Notes under the pieces: generated by a model
Told to the model about the DNA's origin: nothing
Seen by the model: only the letters and a program-made list of their open reading frames with translations
Databases searched by the model: none
Origin: Acidaminococcus sp.
Lineage (GTDB): Bacteria; Bacillota; Negativicutes; Acidaminococcales; Acidaminococcaceae
DNA: 5,267 bases
Direction of reading: 5' to 3'
NCBI GenBank assembly: GCA_019416065.1
Contig: DXYB01000065.1
Location: 1-5,267 of the forward strand
Translations under genes and position numbers: made by a program
In this document: positions 1 through 4,045 of the stretch, in pieces
How the letters are laid out: every line of letters begins with the position of its first letter
Numbering within the stretch: the stretch's first letter is position 1

Positions 1-1
1 T

Positions 2-175
2 ATGGGGTTTTGTGAAGGTAAACGTCCACAAGACCCCAACATTTATTATAGAACCGAAAAAAACTGGCAGCCCTTATGCAAGAGCTGCCATGACCATAAG
101 ACGATGACCGAAGATCGGGACATCAAATACAAGTATTATACTTCAACGCTCATATGCTGCAATGCTAATAATTGA
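2..175 (+). CDS. HNH endonuclease, C-terminal part (5' end cut by window edge)
   Basis: The frame open from the left edge encodes 57 residues, beginning at a Met that is probably internal. The segment NWQPLCKSCHDHKT at residues 21-34 matches the second half of an HNH nuclease fold. N21 is the likely HNH asparagine, C26 and C29 form the CxxC zinc pair, and H30 is the likely last metal ligand. Proteins of this kind are small phage nucleases, often encoded beside terminase genes, that nick or cut DNA. The first half, with the first Cys pair and the catalytic His, lies outside the window. Phage homologues usually end soon after the TxED segment, which here ends in DIKYKY at residues 40-45. The last dozen residues (YTSTLICCNANN) look unrelated and overlap the 3' end of the convergent toxin gene, so the natural stop may have been lost at a junction near position 140. 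Family assignment is firm; whether the gene is intact upstream is unknown. Confidence 0.75.
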   Translation: MGFCEGKRPQDPNIYYRTEKNWQPLCKSCHDHKTMTEDRDIKYKYYTSTLICCNANN

Positions 176-471
176 TCCCGCCGGGCGTAAATTACGTTCA
201 TGATATAGACTCTTTTAGCTGATTCGTCAATTCGATAATACACAAAGAATGCTTTTGCGGTAATTTTCCGGACACCGCAGGAGCGCCATGGTTCATGCTG
301 GACTGGCGCGATGCTGCCGGCCATATAAGACAGCTTTCCGATTTCGTTACGGATACTCCGGATATAATGCAGAGCCACGTCAGGGACGAGCAGACTGAAA
401 GCAATGTAGTTTCGGATTTCAATCAAATCTGCTTCGGCATCAGGTGTGATGATGATCTTGTAAGAATTCAC
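136..471 (-). CDS. RelE/ParE-family toxin of a type II toxin-antitoxin pair
   Basis: This 111-residue protein belongs to the RelE/ParE superfamily. It opens with a beta strand and helix, YKIIITPDAEADLIEIRNYIA (residues 4-24, interrupted motif TPDAEADL at 9-16). A helical hairpin follows at about 29-50, then the typical beta sheet with GVRKI (66-70), FVYYRID (76-82) and VYIMNVIYARRDQ (88-100). RelE relatives cleave mRNA on the ribosome and ParE relatives poison gyrase; the sequence alone does not decide which applies here. The start is a GTG two bases after the antitoxin stop, with AGAGG about 9 bases upstream, so the toxin is translationally coupled to and made after the antitoxin. No ATG fits as well, since the family motif begins only four residues in. 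Length is usual for the family and no disruption is seen. The 3' end overlaps the HNH gene tail by about 40 bases. Confidence 0.9.
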   Translation of the reverse strand: MNSYKIIITPDAEADLIEIRNYIAFSLLVPDVALHYIRSIRNEIGKLSYMAGSIAPVQHEPWRSCGVRKITAKAFFVYYRIDESAKRVYIMNVIYARRDQLLALQHMSVEV

Positions 472-473
472 TA

Positions 474-767
474 TCAGAGACCTCTTTCCAAATCATTAAA
501 CACATCACTGAAAGGCCGGCCTTCTCCGGAAACGGATTGCTCATAGCTGTGCTGCAGTTTTGCGTTTAGCTCATCGGCAGTCAGAGTATCAAAGGTTTTG
601 GGAATTGCGGGAACCGTGAGCGGGAATGGAATTCCCTTCCTATATATAATCTGACGATACAAAGAATTTATGACAACAGAGACAGGAACTCCAAGATTTT
701 GAAGAATGGATTCGGCTTCTTGTTTCACATCATTTTCAACACGTGCACTTACTGTTGCGTTTTTCAT
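474..767 (-). CDS. RelB/DinJ-family antitoxin
   Basis: The 97-residue protein starts MKNATVSARVENDVKQEAES, the usual N-terminus of RelB/DinJ antitoxins. Residues 3-9 form the DNA-binding beta strand of a ribbon-helix-helix fold. Two helices follow, at about 11-25 and 28-43, with LGVPVSVVIN at 25-34. The C-terminal half, about 45-97, would wrap around and neutralise the toxin encoded immediately downstream. A longer reading with 18 more N-terminal residues is possible from position 821. I reject it because a perfect ribosome binding site sits 6 bases before the ATG at 767 and the added residues would lie within the promoter. It is the first gene of the operon and is expected to repress its own promoter, alone and together with the toxin. 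The partner toxin looks more like RelE/ParE than YafQ, so I give no gene symbol. Confidence 0.9.
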   Translation of the reverse strand: MKNATVSARVENDVKQEAESILQNLGVPVSVVINSLYRQIIYRKGIPFPLTVPAIPKTFDTLTADELNAKLQHSYEQSVSGEGRPFSDVFNDLERGL

Positions 768-773
768 TATGAT

Positions 774-781
774 CACCTCCT
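774..781 (-). promoter_or_regulatory. Ribosome binding site that fixes the antitoxin start
   Basis: On the minus strand the bases read AGGAGGTG, a near-perfect complement to the 3' end of 16S rRNA, placed 6 bases before the ATG at 767. It shows that the antitoxin begins at MKNATV and not at the upstream in-frame ATG. Confidence 0.85.
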
Positions 782-782
782 G

Positions 783-828
783 TTTGTATTGTAATTCATT
801 GACCTGCGAAATGCAATACAAAATGAAT
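783..828. promoter_or_regulatory. Candidate operator: two interleaved inverted repeats over the relB-like promoter
   Basis: TTTGTATTG (783-791) is exactly repeated in inverted form as CAATACAAA (814-822). ATTCATT (794-800) is inverted as AATGAAT (822-828). The second pair is shifted by about one helical turn relative to the first, so the two pairs interleave. They cover the -10 and -35 elements of the antitoxin promoter. This fits binding of several ribbon-helix-helix dimers and promoter repression by the antitoxin or the toxin-antitoxin complex, as known for RelBE and DinJ-YafQ systems. The repeats are seen directly; the function is inferred. Confidence 0.55.
788..816 (-). promoter_or_regulatory. 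Predicted sigma-70-type promoter of the RelB-like/RelE-like operon
   Basis: On the minus strand, TACAAT (788-793, one mismatch to TATAAT) lies 17 bases after TTGCAT (811-816, a weak -35 that keeps TTG). The spacing is ideal and the site is just upstream of the antitoxin ribosome binding site, giving a short leader. Its elements are embedded in the inverted repeats described for 783-828. Confidence 0.5.
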
Positions 829-847
829 GCCCCGGGGGGATAAATCT

Positions 848-1192
848 CTAACGCAGGTTAGTCCTTGACCGCCGCCCCCTCAAACGTGCAAAATCATATT
901 TTACGGCAATGAAGGTGCCGCGCAAGTTGATGTTCTGTACGTGATCCCAATCTTCCAGGGTCATGTCATCCAGTCTGACTTCCGGATAGATGCTTGCATT
1001 GTGGAGCAAGATATCAATCCGGCCAAATTGGTCATGAACATTCTTCATCAAATCCTGCATGGACTGCTCGTTACTGACATCTGCCTGCACGAACGAAGTC
1101 TCCAGACCTTCTTTGCGCAGTGCTTCCTCTGCCTGTGCTCCGGTGGCTTTGTTACGTCCTGTAAAGACTACTTTTGCATGTTCTTTTGCAAA
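848..1192 (-). pseudogene. Short-chain dehydrogenase/reductase (SDR), internal fragment
   Basis: Read on the minus strand from 1192, the frame gives FAKEHAKVVFTGRN, then an AxxxE helix, FVQADVS, a helix, FGRIDILLHNAS, and DWDHVQNINLRGTFIAVKY. This is the classical SDR Rossmann order: beta-2 ending in TGRN (the Arg suggests NADP), the ADV adenine pocket, the NNAG-like motif read here as HNAS, and the helix with the conserved Asn in NINLRGTF. Two essential parts are missing. The glycine-rich TGxxxGIG cofactor loop should precede FAKE, but unrelated sequence is there. The Ser and YxxxK catalytic residues should follow FIAVKY, but the frame ends after 15 unrelated residues. Full SDRs have about 250 residues; only about 100 remain. 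The frame stays open upstream to 1483, but that part is antisense to a phage-like fragment and is not SDR. I consider it a dead remnant. Its original substrate cannot be inferred. Confidence 0.8.
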
Positions 1193-1195
1193 CAC

Positions 1196-1487
1196 ATGAA
1201 AGAGGCGGGCATTGAGCAGGAACAAAAGTCGGCGCTTGTCATTTCCTTTCCGGAGGACAAGGTGAATACGGAAAACCTGCAGAAAATCCTTGATGCCAAA
1301 GGGCGCCTGATTGCCAAAGCGCTTGGTCCTGACGAGGTACACTTTACCGTCAAGGACAGCAAGGTATCCTTCCCATGGTTTGACAAAATGCCAGAACGTG
1401 ACTTCATATGGGCATGGAGCCGGTTTATTGAAGCCATCTGCAAGATGAGCCATGACAGCGGCTCTTTCATCAGAGAACAGCAACCTC
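1196..1487 (+). pseudogene. Phage 'virulence-related protein' family, internal fragment
   Basis: In the plus frame starting at the Met at 1196, the stretch from about 1220 to 1470 reads like a real protein. It contains ALVISFPEDKVNTENLQKIL, then DAKGRLIAKALGPDEVHF, then KVSFPWFDKMPERDF and a helix FIEAICKMS. I recognise the pattern 'NLxKxLxxKxxLIxKALG ... VxFPWF ... AxxxFIxxLCxM'. It occurs in small proteins of Firmicute prophages, usually annotated 'virulence-related protein' and encoded in the replication or packaging region; their function is unknown. The N-terminal third and the C-terminal tail of that family are absent, and no ribosome binding site precedes 1196. The right end runs into the 3' end of the convergent HigA-like gene. 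The frame stays open to 1747 and back to 941, but those parts are antisense to other genes. Recognition is from memory of the family pattern, without a search. Confidence 0.6.
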
Positions 1488-1745
1488 CAGTTTTAATCCC
1501 AAAGGCTGCATCAGCTTTAACAGCGTATCCAGTTTGGGGGTCGTTTTCATGGATTCAATCCGGGCAACGGACGATTGGGGAATGCTGCAAATTTCTGCCA
1601 GCTTCCTCTGGGAAATCCCCATCTCAGTACGTCTCTGGATCATGGCAGCGACGATGGAAGTCAGTTCTTCAATCTGCTCCATGTCCTGTTTGTCTTCAGA
1701 ACTTATGGCTTTTACGTGGGTTTTATAGTCTTCCCAGGTTCTCAT
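1470..1745 (-). CDS. HigA-like XRE-family antitoxin
   Basis: The 91-residue protein has a helical N-terminus (1-28) and a Cro/C1-type helix-turn-helix at about 29-84. The turn and recognition helix read ISQRKLAEICSIPQSSVARIE (residues 44-64, SQRKLAE then QSSVARIE), followed by TTPKLDTLLKLMQPLGLKLEV. The pattern 'SQxxLAexxxxpQssvARiE...PxldTLxkLlxaLGlkLev' is typical of antitoxins paired with HigB/Gp49-like toxins. It would neutralise the toxin encoded just upstream and repress the operon by binding the palindrome at 2134-2163. The ATG overlaps the toxin stop by 4 bases (ATGA), and AAGGAG lies 7 bases upstream inside the toxin gene, so translation is coupled. The toxin-first order is the higBA arrangement. 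No break or missing segment is visible. Confidence 0.88.
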   Translation of the reverse strand: MRTWEDYKTHVKAISSEDKQDMEQIEELTSIVAAMIQRRTEMGISQRKLAEICSIPQSSVARIESMKTTPKLDTLLKLMQPLGLKLEVAVL

Positions 1746-2110
1746 GACGGGTCTCCTTTCTGACGAATGTAATCATCCCGCTCGGTCTTTGCCTGAGCAA
1801 TCTCCCGCGGAGGAGTCTTCTGGGACTTCTTGCTGAAGTGATGAAGAAGTACAGAGCTGTCGTTGGCGTAGTAGAAGTAAAAGACTCTGTTGTTTCCAGG
1901 ACGCAGTTCCCAGATGTCCTCAGCGATGTGTTTGGTAATGTTGGACTGTAGATTCGTGCCACATTGGGACAATAGGTCGATGTAGTAAATCAGCTGCTTG
2001 TACTGGATGCGAGCATCCTTGCTGATATTACTTTTGATACGGAGTTTTTCGAGGAAGTTCCAGATCTCGGATTCTCCGTTTTCCTTTTCATAAAACTCAA
2101 TTGTGTACAT
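1742..2110 (-). CDS. HigB/Gp49-like (RelE superfamily) toxin
   Basis: The 122-residue protein has the features of the phage-derived Gp49-like/HigB toxins. It starts MYTIEFYEKENGESEIWNFL, continues with a helical hairpin at about 15-50, and has the strand pair IWELRPGNNRVFYFYY at 66-81 followed by VLLHHFSKKSQKTPPREI at 87-104. The segment 'HxFxKKxxKTPxxEIxxAxxR' is the family's most conserved stretch; K94, K95, K98 and R111 are candidates for RNA contact. Relatives are ribosome-dependent mRNA interferases. It is the first gene of the operon, with AGAGGTG 4 bases before the ATG (2115-2121), and it overlaps the XRE antitoxin gene by 4 bases. Length is normal. The biochemical activity is inferred from the family only. 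Confidence 0.88.
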   Translation of the reverse strand: MYTIEFYEKENGESEIWNFLEKLRIKSNISKDARIQYKQLIYYIDLLSQCGTNLQSNITKHIAEDIWELRPGNNRVFYFYYANDSSVLLHHFSKKSQKTPPREIAQAKTERDDYIRQKGDPS

Positions 2111-2133
2111 AAAACACCTCTAACTGTTTATGG

Positions 2134-2163
2134 TTATATGATAGCATAAAAGCTATCGTATAA
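2134..2163. promoter_or_regulatory. Candidate HigA operator: 12-bp-arm palindrome
   Basis: TTATATGATAGC (2134-2145) and GCTATCGTATAA (2152-2163) are inverted repeats with 11 of 12 positions matching, around a 6-base centre ATAAAA. The palindrome spans the -10 element and reaches into the -35 element of the toxin-antitoxin promoter. A bound XRE dimer would block RNA polymerase. It lacks a T-tract after the stem on either strand that would make a convincing terminator. Confidence 0.65.
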
Positions 2164-2167
2164 TCAA
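2138..2167 (-). promoter_or_regulatory. Predicted promoter of the HigBA-like operon
   Basis: On the minus strand, TTGATT (2162-2167, four matches to TTGACA) is followed after 18 bases by TATCAT (2138-2143, five matches to TATAAT). The toxin start lies 27 bases beyond the -10, leaving a short leader with the AGAGGTG ribosome binding site. The promoter is nested in the 2134-2163 palindrome. Confidence 0.55.
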
Positions 2168-2241
2168 GAAGGGGGAACATTGCATGTATATCCTATGGAT
2201 TAGTTGAGGCAATTCCTATTCCAGATCCTTTAATCCTCCGG

Positions 2242-2270
2242 TTGCCATTTTAATACTGATTCTATATAAT
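2242..2270 (+). promoter_or_regulatory. Predicted sigma-70 promoter of the two-partner secretion operon
   Basis: TTGCCA (2242-2247, five matches to TTGACA) and a perfect TATAAT (2265-2270) are separated by exactly 17 bases. They lie 42 bases before the tpsB start. It is the only strong promoter seen between the toxin-antitoxin operon and tpsB, and it points away from it. An imperfect inverted repeat, CCATTTTA (2245-2252) with TATAATGG (2265-2272), and CCTCC (2235-2239) with GGAGG (2271-2275), flank or overlap it and could be a regulator site, but this is weak. Confidence 0.65.
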
Positions 2271-2312
2271 GGAGGCGTAGATAAAAATAATAAGAATGGA
2301 GGGCGTGGCAGG

Positions 2313-4001
2313 ATGAGGACGGTGGCTCTTGCAGTGGTAAGTTGCATAACGTTGCTTTTTGCTTCCCCAATTGTCCAGGCCGCTCCCCTTTCACCTCTAC
2401 AAACAGAACAATTGCAGCAGGCACGGCAGGAAGATGCTATGCGGCAGCAGCGATTGAAAGCAGCTGAAAAGAACGTGGAAGAAGAGCAGAGACTGCCTGT
2501 TTTTCTCGTTCGGGATCATTCCCCATCTTTTCCCATCAATAAGATCCAGATTACGATGGATACAGAAGATTTTCGATGGCTGCATAAAATAACAAAACCC
2601 TATTTGCATACAACAATGGATGGTAATGCCATTAATCAGCTGGCACGAAAACTCAACGAGGCGCTGCTGAAAAAAGGATATACCACGACCCGTGTAGTGA
2701 TCCCGGAACAGGACATTTCTTCCGGAGTCCTACGGTTTGTATTGCAGATAGGGTATTTTCATGCCTTTAAGGCAACTGATGGAAAAAAGATTCCCGCCGG
2801 AGTACAACGGGCATTTCCTTTGCGGGAAGGAGAGATGCTGAATCTGCGGAAACTGGAACAGGGTTTGGAACAGCTGAACCGACTGCCATCTCAACACGTT
2901 ACCATGCGAATCGTCCCCTCTCCCATTCCCTTTGCCAGTGATGTGGAACTGACCTTTGAGAGGAAAAACAATCTATATGGGATGATTTCTGTAGATGACT
3001 CCGGACTCAAAAGTACGGGGAAGATGCAGTGGAATGCGATGCTGGGATGGGATCATTTTCTCCAATCTAATGATAGCCTACGCATTGACCTGAATGGGGA
3101 CGGTGCCCAAAAAGGATATGAAAAAGGGACCCGTGGTCAGAGTCTTTCCTATACAGTTCCCTATGGGTGGGATACGTTTAGCTTATATGCTAGCCGGTAT
3201 AACTACCATCAGACTGTTTCCTCGGCGCCCTATACCTTTCTTAGTGAAGGGCGTACAAAAACAGGGAAATTTGTCTGGGATCACGTTTTCTATCGGTCTC
3301 AAACCATAAAGCAAAGCTTGGATCTCAGCATACGCAAACGGGATTCCCACTACTTTTTCAACCATATGGAACTTCCCATTCAGTCACAGCATACAACAGC
3401 ACTGGAAATAGGTTGGAATCTTAGACCGTATATTGGTAGTAGCGTGCTGTATACCAGGCTGGGGCACCGAATGGGTGTGGGCTGGTTTAATGCACAGCCA
3501 GAAAATCCATACAAGGAAGGACCACAAAGCCGCTACCATATGTGGTTACTGGATCTAGATTATCAAACGCCTTTACAAATCGGAGGTAGTAAGGCAGCTT
3601 ACACAGGATCCTTTCATGGGCAGTGGACTGCAAAGGGCGATCGGTTGTACGGACTAGACACGATTTCTATGGGAAATCGGTATACCGTTCGGGGCTTTGA
3701 CGGGGAGTATACACTCATGGGAGAAAGCGGATGGTATCTGCGCAATGAAATCGCTTTTCCTGTGAAGAGTCTCCACGGAGAGATTTACCTGACCGCAGAT
3801 ATTGGGGCTGTCTATGGACCTAGTATGGACATTCTGGTGGGACATACAATTTCTGGCGGCGTAGTGGGTGTACGCGGGAATATCCCAGCAGGAACTACGC
3901 AGCTCTTTTATGATGCGTTTGTAGGCATTCCATTTTATAAACCGGATAGATATCCTACAAAATCTGTGACATGTGGTTTTATGACTGGCTGGAGGTTTTA
4001 G
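2313..4001 (+). CDS. TpsB outer-membrane transporter (ShlB/FhaC/HecB/CdiB family)
   Basis: This 562-residue protein is the complete TpsB partner of a two-partner secretion (type Vb) system. It sits in the outer membrane and exports the TpsA protein encoded next. Residues 1-23 are a signal peptide (MRTVALAVV..., cleavage expected at VQA|AP). Residues 28-60 form a Gln/Glu/Arg-rich amphipathic helix, in the place of the plug helix of FhaC. POTRA-type domains follow: the first at about 73-147 (INKIQI, then ALLKKGYTTTRVVIPEQDISSGVL), the second at about 148-218. The rest is a 16-strand-type beta-barrel. Its hallmark loop VRGF is at 459-462, followed by GESGWYLRNEIAFP. The barrel closes with a C-terminal Phe (TGWRF) suited to BAM recognition. 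Length matches the usual 550-590. The ATG at 2313 is chosen because GGAGGG ends 9 bases before it and the signal peptide begins there. It is the first gene of the operon, with TpsA 44 bases after its stop and no terminator between. Confidence 0.93.
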   Translation: MRTVALAVVSCITLLFASPIVQAAPLSPLQTEQLQQARQEDAMRQQRLKAAEKNVEEEQRLPVFLVRDHSPSFPINKIQITMDTEDFRWLHKITKPYLHTTMDGNAINQLARKLNEALLKKGYTTTRVVIPEQDISSGVLRFVLQIGYFHAFKATDGKKIPAGVQRAFPLREGEMLNLRKLEQGLEQLNRLPSQHVTMRIVPSPIPFASDVELTFERKNNLYGMISVDDSGLKSTGKMQWNAMLGWDHFLQSNDSLRIDLNGDGAQKGYEKGTRGQSLSYTVPYGWDTFSLYASRYNYHQTVSSAPYTFLSEGRTKTGKFVWDHVFYRSQTIKQSLDLSIRKRDSHYFFNHMELPIQSQHTTALEIGWNLRPYIGSSVLYTRLGHRMGVGWFNAQPENPYKEGPQSRYHMWLLDLDYQTPLQIGGSKAAYTGSFHGQWTAKGDRLYGLDTISMGNRYTVRGFDGEYTLMGESGWYLRNEIAFPVKSLHGEIYLTADIGAVYGPSMDILVGHTISGGVVGVRGNIPAGTTQLFYDAFVGIPFYKPDRYPTKSVTCGFMTGWRF

Positions 4002-4045
4002 AGCGGGAAAATTTCCCCAATGTGATACGAAAGGAAGCGGGACAG

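Noticed and set aside
768..821. N-terminal extension of the antitoxin by 18 residues (upstream in-frame ATG at 821)
   Set aside because: The perfect AGGAGGTG site sits inside this extension directly before the ATG at 767, the family N-terminus begins at MKNATV, and the extension overlaps the promoter elements.
830..837. CCCCGGGG palindrome as a terminator between the SDR fragment and the antitoxin operon
   Set aside because: It has no loop and no T-run on either strand; the following bases on the minus strand are only moderately T-rich. A short GC palindrome alone is not convincing.
1168..1470. Minus-strand 100-codon open frame
   Set aside because: It has no family pattern or ribosome binding site and is antisense to the plus-strand phage-type fragment, whose residues form a coherent protein pattern.
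2159..2164. Plus-strand TATAAT as a second promoter for tpsB
   Set aside because: No -35-like hexamer lies 16-18 bases upstream on the plus strand. The hexamer is part of the palindrome arm of the HigA operator, and a much better promoter lies at 2242-2270.
4005..4017. GGGAAAATTTCCC between tpsB and tpsA as a hairpin terminator or attenuator
   Set aside because: The 6-base arms are separated by one base, so a stable RNA stem cannot form as written, and there is no T-tract after it. The genes are most likely cotranscribed.
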